A stretch of DNA of 64,000 nt, from NCBI RefSeq assembly GCF_000270185.1, contig NC_015516.1, positions 357,001 through 421,000 on the forward strand, read 5' to 3'. The DNA is from Melissococcus plutonius ATCC 35311. Its GTDB lineage: Bacteria > Bacillota > Bacilli > Lactobacillales > Enterococcaceae. A program made the position numbers and the translations under genes. Under the pieces are notes generated by a model, which saw only the letters and a list, made by a program, of their open reading frames with translations, made no database searches and had not been told where the DNA came from. Below, in pieces: positions 11,133 through 20,719 of the stretch; positions within the stretch are counted from its first letter, which is position 1, and each line of letters opens with the position of its first letter.

Positions 11133-12317
11133 ATGATGAATTTTGTGTTTCTTATTACTGGTTTAGTATTTATTTATGTTATTGGTTGGCTAATAAGTAG
11201 TGATCGGAGAAATATTAAATATAAACGAATAGGAATCTTACTAGTTTTACAATTGGTTATTGCCTTTTTATGTTTTCATACATCGGGTGGTGTTAAGGTA
11301 TTAGCTGGGATTTCTACATTTTTTGGCTGGTTAATGAATCAAGCAGCAGGTGGTGTTGATTTTGTTTTTGGTGGTTTGATGATTAAACCTGGTAGCAGTG
11401 TATTCTTTCTCAATGTTCTGATGCCTATTGTCTTTATTTCTGCTTTAATTGGTATCTTAAACTATATTAAAGTATTGCCTTTTATTATTAAATGGACTGG
11501 ATGGGCACTGAACAAGATTGCACATATGGGAGGGTTGGAAAGTTACTTTGCTGTTTCTACTGCTATCTTGGGTCAGCCAGAAGTATTTTTAACGATACGG
11601 GATCAAATGCCAAAATTGAATGAGAGACGACTATATACGATTTGTGCTTCAGCAATGAGTGCAGTATCAGCTGAAATGTTGGCTTCTTATATGAAGATGA
11701 TACCTGGTAAATATGTTGTTGTGGCTGTTTTTTTGAATATTCTTTCGGCTTTGATTGTTTCATGTATTATTAATCCATATGATATAGATGCAAATGATAC
11801 ACTTGTTGAAATTCAAGAAGAGAAAACAGGTTCTTTCTTTCAAATTTTGGGAAACTATATTACAGATGGGTTCAAATTAGCTATCACTGTAGGTGCTATG
11901 TTGATTGGTTTTATTGCTTTAGTGACCTTTTTGAATAATTCATTTTTAGCTATTATTCATGTCTCCTTTACAACTATCCTTGGTTATATCTTTTCACCAA
12001 TTGCGTGGATTATGGGCGTACCTGCGCATGATATAATAAAAGTAGGTAGTCTAATGGCTACTAAATTACTTACCAATGAATTTGTAGCAATGGGTGATTT
12101 ACACAACCTAACAGGATTAAGCACTAAATCTCATGCAATTATTTCTGCCTATCTTGTTTCATTTGCCAACTTTGGTACAATTGGAATTATTACAGGATCT
12201 ATTAAATCTATCAGTGAAAAGCAGGGTAGTTACGTGGCAAAATTCTCAATGAAATTATTGTTAGGAGCTACTTTAGCCTCTGTATTGACAGGAACAATTG
12301 TTGGCTTTTATTTTTAA
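11133..12317 (+). CDS. nupC: NupC-type concentrative nucleoside transporter
   Basis: 394 aa polytopic membrane protein of the CNT family, which imports nucleosides by cation symport. The N-terminal helices, gate region VLMPIVFISALIGILNYI, conserved TAILGQPEVFLTI and MSAVSAEMLASYMKM, then KLLTNEFVAMGDL and SFANFGTIGIITGSI near the C-terminus are all family hallmarks. AAGGAGG precedes tandem ATGs at 11133 and 11136. A nucleoside hydrolase follows 240 bp downstream, making an uptake plus cleavage pair that yields ribose and base. Intact. Confidence 0.93.
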   Translation: MMNFVFLITGLVFIYVIGWLISSDRRNIKYKRIGILLVLQLVIAFLCFHTSGGVKVLAGISTFFGWLMNQAAGGVDFVFGGLMIKPGSSVFFLNVLMPIVFISALIGILNYIKVLPFIIKWTGWALNKIAHMGGLESYFAVSTAILGQPEVFLTIRDQMPKLNERRLYTICASAMSAVSAEMLASYMKMIPGKYVVVAVFLNILSALIVSCIINPYDIDANDTLVEIQEEKTGSFFQILGNYITDGFKLAITVGAMLIGFIALVTFLNNSFLAIIHVSFTTILGYIFSPIAWIMGVPAHDIIKVGSLMATKLLTNEFVAMGDLHNLTGLSTKSHAIISAYLVSFANFGTIGIITGSIKSISEKQGSYVAKFSMKLLLGATLASVLTGTIVGFYF

Positions 12318-12555
12318 TTAAATAAATTTAATAACAATATTCTATATAAAAGAATAAATAGACCTACCTATCAAATAAATAATTAAATTTAAGTGCCCCT
12401 TGTTTGTATTAAAAGTGATAGAAGGTTTTATGAATTTCTGTTAAATGTATTTCAGTCATTTTTTTAATTACTTAGAATCATTTATTTTTACACTATTTTC
12501 TGATAATTAATTTATAAGTATTAAACAATAATAAATTAAAGGGTTGGTGTTAATA

Positions 12556-13497
12556 ATGAGGAAAAGGATTATTTTAGATTGTGATCCAGGACATGATGAC
12601 GCCTTAGCTATGTCTCTGGCGATTGCTTCTTCGAAAATTGATCTATTAGCTGTTACGACTTCTGCAGGGAATCAAACACCAGATAAAACATTGAAGAATG
12701 CTATGAATATATTAACGTTGCTGAAGCGTGAAGATATTCCAATTGCTGGTGGAAATCAAACGCCATTAGTTAAAGAAGAATTGGAAACGGCTGGTAATGT
12801 GCATGGTAAAAGTGGAATTGATGGAGCAGAATTGCCAAAAAGCCATTTTGAAGCACAAAATATGACAGCAATTGAACTAATTGCAAAGGTATTACATAAA
12901 AGTTATGAACAAGTTACACTAGTGGTTACAGGGCCAATGACAAATATAGCATTATTTCTACGTATTTATCCAGAATTGGCAAGAGAAAAGATTGATCAAA
13001 TTGTTTTTATGGGTGGAGCTATTGGCCTAGGAAACTGGACACCGACCGTTGAATTTAATATTTTTGTAGATCCAGAAGCGGCTAAAGTTGTTCTTAATTT
13101 TGGTATTCCTTTGGTGATGACCCCATTAAATGTTACACATAAGGCACAAATTTTAAAATCTGAAATTGAAGAAATCAAATATATTGATAATCCAGTAGGT
13201 AAAGTATTTTATGGATTATTAAATTTTTATGAGACTTACCATGAGAATCCTAAATGGGAATTTGAAGGTACTCCATTACATGATCCTTGTACAATTGCTT
13301 GGTTGATCCATCCAGAAATGTTTAAAACTAAAAGAATGAATGTTGATGTGGAAATCCAGGGCACCTTAACAAGAGGGGAAACGGTTTGTGATTATTATGA
13401 ACTTACCGATAAACCAAAGAACGTAGAGGTAATGTTAGACATTGACCGAGAATATTTTATTCAGTTGTTGATGAGTTCAATTTGCTCTTTTGATTAA
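12556..13497 (+). CDS. Inosine-uridine preferring nucleoside hydrolase
   Basis: 313 aa, cleaves ribonucleosides to ribose and base. The calcium-binding and catalytic N-terminal motif LDCDPGHDDALAM is present, with VTGPMTNIALFLR, FMGGAIGLGNWTPTVEFN and the late HDPCTIAWLI that holds the active-site His. Length matches RihA/RihB-type enzymes (about 311). ATG 12556 is preferred over an upstream TTG; AAAGGG lies about 12 nt upstream. It follows nupC and is closed by a terminator. The freed ribose would need ribokinase, which is broken at 4.5 kb, so a second kinase or export is implied. RihA versus RihB or RihC cannot be decided here. Confidence 0.92.
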   Translation: MRKRIILDCDPGHDDALAMSLAIASSKIDLLAVTTSAGNQTPDKTLKNAMNILTLLKREDIPIAGGNQTPLVKEELETAGNVHGKSGIDGAELPKSHFEAQNMTAIELIAKVLHKSYEQVTLVVTGPMTNIALFLRIYPELAREKIDQIVFMGGAIGLGNWTPTVEFNIFVDPEAAKVVLNFGIPLVMTPLNVTHKAQILKSEIEEIKYIDNPVGKVFYGLLNFYETYHENPKWEFEGTPLHDPCTIAWLIHPEMFKTKRMNVDVEIQGTLTRGETVCDYYELTDKPKNVEVMLDIDREYFIQLLMSSICSFD

Positions 13498-13520
13498 GAG
13501 AGAATAAATGAATATACTTA

Positions 13521-13556
13521 AAAAACACTCCTGCCTAGTTAGGCTTGAGTGTTTTT
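13521..13556 (+). terminator. Rho-independent terminator
   Basis: AAAAACACTC (13521-13530) pairs with GAGTGTTTTT (13547-13556); the loop contains a second small CCT/AGG stem. Closes the nupC-nucleoside hydrolase unit. Confidence 0.9.
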
Positions 13557-13660
13557 GGTTCGTCTTTATAGTAAAAAAATATTTAGGTTACATAAATAAC
13601 TGTTAATTCAATATGCAATGCAAATATATTAATAGTTAAAGCCAAACATATGAATTAAAA

Positions 13661-14142
13661 TTAACGACGATGGGAAAGAAAATTTCTAATTATTCTAGTT
13701 GCTCTTTCTCCACTTAATCGATAAACAGCATTGAATATTGTTAAAGTTATGATAAGCCAGATGATTGGAACAATCCATAGAGGATTGTGATGAGGAAAAT
13801 ATTCCTTAAAAAGTTCATAGGTTAAAGAAGTTCCCTTAAAAAATCCAGCTAATGAAACAAAAAACCAAGCTGAAGCTCTATCAGAAAACATTAATAAGCT
13901 ATAAAGGTCATTTTCATTCATGTTTCTTTCACGAACAATTTCCAATGCTCTTCTCCTTTCTAAATAAGGTTTTAGAAAAGGAACTACCCAAAACCAAGGA
14001 GATACTTCTTTATAGTTAGGATCTTCTCCAATTAATTTAGTTCACTAACTTGTTCCATAATTTCTAAACAACCTTGATAAAAAGGAAATGTATAAAGCAA
14101 CCATTCTCCAATGAAAGATAAAAAATCCATAAAAGCATTCAT
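13661..14142 (-). pseudogene. Small integral membrane protein of unknown function, frameshifted
   Basis: Start ATG at 14142 (complement) with GGAGGAAG 5-12 nt upstream, beginning MNAFMDFLSFIGEWLLYTF. The frame stops after EQVSELN near 14033, but the adjacent frame continues IGEDPNYKEVSPWFWVVPF and runs to 13661 with hydrophobic segments ASAWFFVSLAGFFKG and LWIVPIIWLIITLTIFNAVY, ending in a basic tail. Restored, it is about 160 aa with two or three membrane segments. No family recognised. An open frame covers only 13661-13945 or slightly more. Confidence 0.7.
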
Positions 14143-14598
14143 TAAACTTCCTCCTAACAATTACACGATAGACATATAATACATAATTGAACGAATTATA
14201 TCAAGTTTAACTGATGATTAGTTTTATTTTAATTATTTTTAGACACAATTTGTTTATATGATTTACTTTTTGATCAATTTAGGCAAGTAAAATATTATAC
14301 ATACTAAAATTAAGAACTAGTAGAAAAAATTTAATTGTTGAGGATATTAAATGGATGTTTAGCAAAACGATGCTTACTTTAAATGATATACACAACTAGA
14401 TTAGCAAAGTCATTTAACTGAAGTCATAAAAAGCTTCAATTAGATAGTTGTTCATGATTATTATTAATGTCATGCACAACTATTAATTGATTTAAAGAAA
14501 AATGAAAACTCTAATGAAAATTTTTATAAGTATTGACTTATTATTTTTTATGTTTAAAATAGTTAGTGTATTAACTATTTTAGTGGGAGGTGAACAAA
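14143..14598. other. Intergenic before marR, with a hairpin
   Basis: No gene. A 14-bp inverted repeat with one mismatch (14444-14457 with 14470-14483) lies upstream of the marR promoter. The promoter and operator are listed separately. Confidence 0.5.
14533..14581 (+). promoter_or_regulatory. marR-ABC promoter with palindromic operator
   Basis: A -35 TTGACT (14533-14538) and -10 TAAAAT (14555-14560) are 16 bp apart. Overlapping the -10 and running downstream is a perfect inverted repeat, AAAATAGTTA (14556-14565) and TAACTATTTT (14572-14581) with a 6-nt spacer. Size and position are those expected of a MarR dimer site, so the regulator probably represses its own operon and releases it on binding a drug-like ligand. 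Confidence 0.78.
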
Positions 14599-15036
14599 GT
14601 GGCAGACGAACAAAAAGATCTAGGATATGAGATTCGAGAATTAGCTATTTTGTTTGGGCGACGTATTAAGAAAGAAGCTTGTAAACGAAAAATAAAAAAA
14701 TTAATGGGCCCTCAAGCAATGGTCTTAAATTTTATTTATTATAATCCAGAGAAAATTATTTATCAAAAAGACATTGAAAAAGAACTATCTATCCGAAAAT
14801 CAACGGCTAGTCAACTGCTTGATCGTATGGAAGCCAATGGTTATGTTCATCGAATTGTATCAAATAAAGATAAACGCTTAAAGCAAATTATTTTAACAAA
14901 AAAAGCGTTAGAACAAAAACAAGCAATTAATGAAATGACGAAGCAAATTGAAAAGGAATTAATGAAAGATTTATCTGCAGAAGAAGTTGACGCTTTCTTA
15001 AAGACAGTTAATAAAATAAAAAATAATCTCAACTAA
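14599..15036 (+). CDS. MarR-family transcriptional regulator
   Basis: 145 aa winged-helix repressor. Family features: helix-turn-helix in YQKDIEKELSIRKSTASQLL, the DRMEANGYVHRI recognition-wing junction, and the conserved NKDKRLKQIILTKKA wing, flanked by dimerisation helices. GTG 14599 is chosen because GGGAGGTGA ends 6 nt upstream; a GTG at 14590 lies within that RBS. An 80-bp gap leads to the two ABC exporter genes, and a palindrome covers the promoter, so it very likely controls them. Confidence 0.92.
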   Translation: MADEQKDLGYEIRELAILFGRRIKKEACKRKIKKLMGPQAMVLNFIYYNPEKIIYQKDIEKELSIRKSTASQLLDRMEANGYVHRIVSNKDKRLKQIILTKKALEQKQAINEMTKQIEKELMKDLSAEEVDAFLKTVNKIKNNLN

Positions 15037-15115
15037 TTATTAAGTAGATGGATTTTTACTTATAAATAATTAGGTAACTAACTAATTTAAAATCCCTTTT
15101 AGGAGGAAAGAATAA

Positions 15116-16885
15116 ATGTTTAAAGTTTTAAAAAAAACCAATCGAACGGAGCGATTGCTTGTTGTTCTTAGTTTCCTATTTGTCCTTATTCAAGTGGGAT
15201 TAGAATTAAAAGTTCCAAATTATATGTCAAAGATTACTGAACGGTTACAAGAACCAGGAACAACGACTTCAGATATTTTATCGTTAGGGCTAAAAATGGT
15301 TGCTTTATCATTATCTGGATTTGTTTTAGCTATTATTGTTGGTTTTTTTGCTGCTAGAATTTCAGCAAGTTTATCAAAAAGAATACGTGGCGAACTATTT
15401 GATCAAGTTGTTGATTATTCAACAAATGAAATTCAACATTTTTCGGTACCGAGTTTAATTACAAGAACAACCAATGATTTAACACAAATTCAATTAGTTA
15501 TTGCAACGGGACTTCAATTACTAATTAAGTGTCCGATTACAATTATTTGGGCATTTACAATTATTGCAAATAAAAATTGGAAATGGACAGCAATGACTGG
15601 TGTAGCTATATTTATTTTGTTAATGATAGTTACGATTGTTATGACATTTGTTCGTCCAAAATTTATCCAAATTCAAGGCTTAACTGATGATTTGAACGGC
15701 GTGACAAAAGAAAGTTTAACAGGAATCCGAGTTGTACGTGCTTATAATGCTGAGAACTATCAAGACAAAAAATTTAAAAAAGTAAATGACAAATTAACAA
15801 ATGCTAACTTGTTTACTGGTCGAATCATGGCAATATTTAATCCGACAATGACCTTGATTTCCAGTGGCCTAACATTAACCGTTTATTGGATAGGTACTTT
15901 TTTAATTCAAGCAGTAACAGGAATGGATAAAATTAATTTATTTTCTGATATGGTTGTCTTTACTTCTTATTCTATGCAAATTGTAATGAGCTTTATGATG
16001 TTGATCTCTGTTTTCTTTCTTTTACCAAGAGCAGCAGTTGCAGCAAAACGTACCAACGAGGTACTAGCCCTTTCCTCTTCTGTTCATTTTTCAAAAAAAT
16101 CAATACAAAAAGAAGAAACGACCAACAATGGAAGCTTATCATTTGAAAATGTTTCTTTTACTTATCCAAATACTAGGGATGCTGTATTACATAATGTTAG
16201 TTTTTCAGCTAAAAAGGGTCAAACGGTTGCAATTATTGGTTCTACAGGAAGCGGAAAAAGTACAATTCTTAAGTTAATGGTACGATTGTTTGATCGTTCA
16301 AGTGGAGAGATTTGTTTAAATGGTAGAGAGATTAAAGATTTTAGTCATGAAGAACTGAATAATATCATTGGTTATATTCCACAAAAACCTATCCTTTATA
16401 CGGGAACTATTCGTTCAAACATGGAACTAGGTAAAAGTCTTGCTACACCATTAGATGATCAAAAAATTTTAAAAGCTATTGAAATCGCCCAAGCAAAAGA
16501 GTTTGTTGATGAACAGGCAGATAAACTTGATGCCCATGTTTCACAGGGAGGAAATAATTTTTCTGGCGGACAAAAACAACGTTTAGCAATTGCTCGAGTC
16601 ATTGCTCGTCAACCGGAAATTTTACTTTTTGATGACTCATTTTCAGCATTAGATTATAAGACGGATAATAAACTTAGAGCAACATTAAAAGAACAATTAC
16701 CAAATACAACTAAAATAATTGTTGCTCAACGAATTAACACAATTATAGATGCTAATTTGATTGTAGTTTTAGAGAACGGTAAAGTGGTTGGTAAAGGAAC
16801 TCACAAACAACTATTAGCTGAAAATAAAGCTTATCAGGAAATTGCTTATTCGCAATTATCAAAGGAGGAATTAGCAAATGAGTAA
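15116..16885 (+). CDS. Multidrug-type ABC exporter half, subunit 1 (degenerate catalytic site)
   Basis: 589 aa: six-helix membrane domain (about 1-320) fused to an ATPase domain (about 340-580). Walker A is GSTGSGKS, signature FSGGQKQR, but Walker B reads ILLFDDSFSALD, with Asp where the catalytic Glu is expected. This is the normal asymmetry of heterodimeric exporters (LmrCD, BmrCD, EfrAB): this subunit contributes a non-hydrolysing site. The next gene overlaps by 8 bp and supplies the complementary half. RBS AGGAGGAAAG precedes ATG. Likely drug or lipid-like substrate efflux under MarR control; the substrate cannot be read from sequence. Confidence 0.93.
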   Translation: MFKVLKKTNRTERLLVVLSFLFVLIQVGLELKVPNYMSKITERLQEPGTTTSDILSLGLKMVALSLSGFVLAIIVGFFAARISASLSKRIRGELFDQVVDYSTNEIQHFSVPSLITRTTNDLTQIQLVIATGLQLLIKCPITIIWAFTIIANKNWKWTAMTGVAIFILLMIVTIVMTFVRPKFIQIQGLTDDLNGVTKESLTGIRVVRAYNAENYQDKKFKKVNDKLTNANLFTGRIMAIFNPTMTLISSGLTLTVYWIGTFLIQAVTGMDKINLFSDMVVFTSYSMQIVMSFMMLISVFFLLPRAAVAAKRTNEVLALSSSVHFSKKSIQKEETTNNGSLSFENVSFTYPNTRDAVLHNVSFSAKKGQTVAIIGSTGSGKSTILKLMVRLFDRSSGEICLNGREIKDFSHEELNNIIGYIPQKPILYTGTIRSNMELGKSLATPLDDQKILKAIEIAQAKEFVDEQADKLDAHVSQGGNNFSGGQKQRLAIARVIARQPEILLFDDSFSALDYKTDNKLRATLKEQLPNTTKIIVAQRINTIIDANLIVVLENGKVVGKGTHKQLLAENKAYQEIAYSQLSKEELANE

Positions 16886-18662
16886 AAATAAATCCTCAAA
16901 AAAAATTAGTTGGACAAACTTAAAAAAATATGCTAGTTCGTATACCGTGCCATTTATCGGTGCGATTATTCTTTCGGCCTTGAGTAGTATAGCTACAATT
17001 TCAGGGCCAGATAAATTAAGTGAGATTACTGATACGATTACAGCTGGGTTAAGGACTTCTATTGATACAGATAAGGTTGTTCGAATTTGTATCTATTTAG
17101 CTTGTTTATATGGTATTGGTGTTTTGCTGAATTATTCTCAAGGATTTATTACAGCAACAATTGTTCAAAAATTTTCACAAAAATTGCGACGAAATATTTC
17201 TGAGAAGATTAATCGTTTGCCTTTAAAATACTTTGATTCAAATAGTCAGGGAGATACATTAAGTCGCCTAACAAATGATTTAGATACGGTTGGACAATCT
17301 TTAAACCAAGGATTTAGTATGCTAATACCTGCTACGACTCTACTTATTGGTTGTATTATTATGATGCTTCATAGTAATTGGATGTTAAGTGTTACAACTG
17401 TTTTATCTGTTTTAGTTAGTTTTGCTATTGCTATTGCCATTTTGTTGCTTTCACAAAAGCATTTTGCTGCCCAACAAAAGAAACTAGGTTTGATCTCTAG
17501 TTATGTAGAAGAAATTTATTCAGGACATAATACGATTTATGCCTATAATGCGAGACAGGAAGCAAAAGAAAATTTTAATGAGTTGAATGAAGATTTATAT
17601 TCAAGTGGTTGGAAAGCACAATTTCTATCCGGTATTACACAGCCATTAATGGCTTTTATTGGTAATTTTGGTTTTGTCATGGTTTGTGTAGTAGGTTCAA
17701 TCTTAGCATTAAAAGGAACCATTCACTTTGGGGTTGTTGTTGCCTTTATGGTTTATGTTCGGTTGTTTACAAACCCACTTTCTCAATTAGCACAAGCTTT
17801 TACGGTATTACAACCAGCTGTTGTTTCTTTGGATAGAGTATTTGAATTCTTGAATGAAGAAGAAATGGCAGATGAATCAACAAAAACATATCAGCTAACT
17901 AATGCGAAAGGAAATGTTTCTTTTGAACATGTAAGTTTCGGTTATCTTCCTAATCAAACGATTATTCATGATTTTTCAGTTAGTGCTGCTGCAGGCAGCA
18001 AGATTGCGATTGTAGGACCTACTGGAGCTGGTAAAACTACTATTGTAAACTTATTGATGAAATTCTATGAGATAAATAAAGGAAAAATTTTAATTGATGG
18101 TAAATCGATTAATGACATGACGCGGGAAGAAGTTCATGATCAATTTTGTATGGTGTTACAAGATACCTGGTTATTTGAAGGAACGGTAAAAGAAAATTTA
18201 ATCTTCAATCAAAAAGATATCAGTGATGAAGAAATCATTAAAGCCTGTAAAGCAGCAGATGTCCATCATTTTATTACAACTTTACCGAAGGGATATGATA
18301 CTGTATTAGATGATAGTATCGAATTATCAGCTGGGCAAAAGCAATTAATGACTATTGCTAGAGCACTCATTAAAAAAGCGCCAATGTTGATCTTAGACGA
18401 AGCAACTAGTTCTGTCGATACAAGAACAGAAATACTGATTCAAAAAGCAATGGATAAATTAATAGAAGGAAAAACCTCCTTTGTCATTGCTCATCGTCTT
18501 TCAACCATACGGAATGCAGATAAAATATTGGTTATGCAACATGGAGATATTATTGAACAAGGGAACCATGAAGAGTTATTACAAAAGCATGGTTTCTATG
18601 CAGAACTTTATAATAGTCAATTTTCAAAACAAAAAGATGTAGAAGCTATCTTTAATCAATAA
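16878..18662 (+). CDS. Multidrug-type ABC exporter half, subunit 2 (catalytic Glu present)
   Basis: 594 aa with the same membrane-ATPase layout. Walker A GPTGAGKT, Walker B MLILDEATSSVDT with the catalytic Glu, H-loop VIAHRLS. The ABC signature is ELSAGQKQL, an altered LSGGQ, which pairs with the Asp-containing site of subunit 1. The two proteins thus form one normal and one degenerate ATP site, as in EfrAB/LmrCD-type exporters. The start overlaps the upstream stop by 8 bp (AAAGGAGGAATTAGCAAATG), which implies coupled, equimolar translation. Confidence 0.93.
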   Translation: MSKNKSSKKISWTNLKKYASSYTVPFIGAIILSALSSIATISGPDKLSEITDTITAGLRTSIDTDKVVRICIYLACLYGIGVLLNYSQGFITATIVQKFSQKLRRNISEKINRLPLKYFDSNSQGDTLSRLTNDLDTVGQSLNQGFSMLIPATTLLIGCIIMMLHSNWMLSVTTVLSVLVSFAIAIAILLLSQKHFAAQQKKLGLISSYVEEIYSGHNTIYAYNARQEAKENFNELNEDLYSSGWKAQFLSGITQPLMAFIGNFGFVMVCVVGSILALKGTIHFGVVVAFMVYVRLFTNPLSQLAQAFTVLQPAVVSLDRVFEFLNEEEMADESTKTYQLTNAKGNVSFEHVSFGYLPNQTIIHDFSVSAAAGSKIAIVGPTGAGKTTIVNLLMKFYEINKGKILIDGKSINDMTREEVHDQFCMVLQDTWLFEGTVKENLIFNQKDISDEEIIKACKAADVHHFITTLPKGYDTVLDDSIELSAGQKQLMTIARALIKKAPMLILDEATSSVDTRTEILIQKAMDKLIEGKTSFVIAHRLSTIRNADKILVMQHGDIIEQGNHEELLQKHGFYAELYNSQFSKQKDVEAIFNQ

Positions 18663-18701
18663 TAAATTGAATGATCACAGGTTGTAGAGGAAATGATGAA
18701 T

Positions 18702-18734
18702 AAAACTAATTGAAAAAATCTTCTAATTAGTTTT
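18702..18734 (+). terminator. Stem-loop terminator after ABC operon
   Basis: AAAACTAATT pairs with AATTAGTTTT around a 13-nt loop; the last four T of the stem serve as the T tract. Confidence 0.65.
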
Positions 18735-18848
18735 CATTAAAATTATGAAAGAAAATGTTTTACGTATCTATTAAAAGCAAGATTTTGATAGATGTAATCA
18801 AGATAGCTTATTTGTTTTTTATAAAATTTTTTAATAAAAAACCAATTG

Positions 18849-18887
18849 CATGGTGAACGTATCTTTGATCGTTCGCCATGTTTTTTT
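18849..18887 (+). terminator. Second stem-loop terminator
   Basis: An 11-bp stem, CATGGTGAACG (18849-18859) with CGTTCGCCATG (18870-18880), one G-T type mismatch, then seven T. Backs up the terminator 115 bp upstream. GTAAACGATT is found at 18901-18910 just beyond it. Confidence 0.85.
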
Positions 18888-18998
18888 ATCTAATTGTTCA
18901 GTAAACGATTAGCCATTTATTTTATGATTGTCTGATAAAAAATGATAACTCTTTATTAAGTATATCTTTATTCTGATAAAAACTATGAATTTTTCAAG

Positions 18999-19045
18999 CA
19001 AAAAAATTAGAACTAATAAAGATAATTATTAGTTCTAAGAATTTT
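18999..19045. terminator. Bidirectional terminator between ABC operon and pectin locus
   Basis: Perfect 13-bp stem (19007-19019 with 19026-19038), 6-nt loop. A run of A on the left (19000-19006) is a T tract for the minus-strand symporter gene; the right flank is T-rich for the plus strand. Confidence 0.85.
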
Positions 19046-19162
19046 ATTTTTAGTAAAGGGATTAATAATGAAAAGATTGTTCATTTTTAAAATTTAACGA
19101 TTGAATAAAACTGCTTTAATAGTCATTTTCTGGTTATCAAAGTTTCAACTATGCTTTTTTAA

Positions 19163-20719
19163 TTAGGTTGTTGTAGGACCTTCTTGCGAATGATCATTAC
19201 GGGCACCTAGTTCTCGCATCGAATTATTCCCCCAACATTCTTCATAATTAAATCCAGTGAGCATTTCTACTACTTCCCTTGTTTCATCATCTACATCAGC
19301 CATCTTACCATGATTACGCAAACGAGAAATTTCTTTTAGTAAAACTTTATGATTATTAACAGTCAATTTAAAGAAATGAGCAATAATAATTCCAAGGATA
19401 GCGCATACAATTGGAACACCAACATATAAAATTAATAAGGCAGTTACCGTTTGAGAACTTTGAATTTTTGCTTTTTCGACAAAACCGGTTGAGGATAAAA
19501 TAACGCCAATGACAATTGTTTCTAAGGTTGAAAATAAAACATCCAAGGTTTGATTAACACCACAATATTGGCCTTCTCTACGTTTGCCTGTAACCATTTC
19601 ATCGATATCAGGAATAAAGGTAAAAATAAATTGAGCAGAATTAACGACACCTGTTTTTCCAAAATTCATGGCTATTGTAAGAACAATAAATAAGAAACTT
19701 AAATGATCTGGCTTAGTTAGGGCTAAAAATAGCATTCCTATACTAACAATAATAGTTGTAATGGATCCCATGATATAAGTAAAGGGACTATTTGTTTTTG
19801 CAGTTAACCAAACGTAGAAAAGTAAGAATAAAATCCCAAAGACGAAACCAACACTAGTGGATACAGAGACAGAAGTCGGACTCAGAAGTAGAACAAATAT
19901 GACAAAATAAGTGTTAATGGTACAAAGTAAAGAACGAAACATTTGTTCTGAAAGATACATGCCTAAATAATAACGATATGATTTTAAGCGAATGGTAGAA
20001 AAGAAATTCCAAAAAACCGATAATACTGTTTTACGAATTGCTTTTCCAAGTGGAATTGACTCTTTTTTTTCTGATAGGATGGTTGATTCATCATAAGGAC
20101 GTTCATAAACAGAAAAATAAAAGATCACTAGGAAAATAAAAGAAAGAATATCATAGATTAAAGCAGCGTAAAAGTAAGTACTTGCATGATCTTGCCCTAA
20201 TGCTTTGAATAAATAAACAGTAAATAAAGAGGCAAAAATACCAGCACAAGCACCACCAATTTGATTAACTCCCGCTAATTGTGCACGTTGGCTTGAATCT
20301 TCGGTCATTTCGCTCATAAAGGTTAATTGAGAAAGTGACAAAATAGGCATAACAGCGTAATAAATCAAAAATAATAAGAAATAGGTGGCTGTTCCTAAGT
20401 TTGGAATCCAAAGTGTAATATACAAAATGGTTTTCAAGGGAATTCCTATTAAAAGGAGACCTTTTCTTCTACCAAAACGCCTACCAAATTTTGTTTGGTA
20501 TAAGTGATCTTAGATATAACCATAGACTGGAGTAACAATTGAGCCAATGATTTTTCCTAATGAGAACATTACTGTAACAGTAACAATTGAAATACCAATG
20601 TAGGTAGTAAAATAATACATTTGCCATGTAGTGATCATTACTTCTGCTACTTGTGCTAATTGGAAAGTTGAAAAACCTAACTTATGTTTAAGTGTTAAAC
20701 GATTTCCTAAATTTTCCAT
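19163..20719 (-). pseudogene. GPH-family sugar:cation symporter with in-frame stop (rhamnogalacturonide uptake?)
   Basis: Twelve-helix transporter of the glycoside-pentoside-hexuronide group. It begins MENLGNRLTLKHKLGFSTFQ, and VYGYI is followed by a TAA (complement of 20510-20512). The same frame continues without shift, DHLYQTKFGRRFGRRKG, the conserved cytoplasmic loop after helix 2, to the end at 19163; restored length 518 aa. TCA to TAA (Ser) would explain the stop. Its start codon abuts the stop of the PL4 lyase gene, so the two are one operon and the symporter probably imported oligosaccharides for that enzyme. The long piece could still be made from an internal start but would lack the first two helices. 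Confidence 0.9.
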
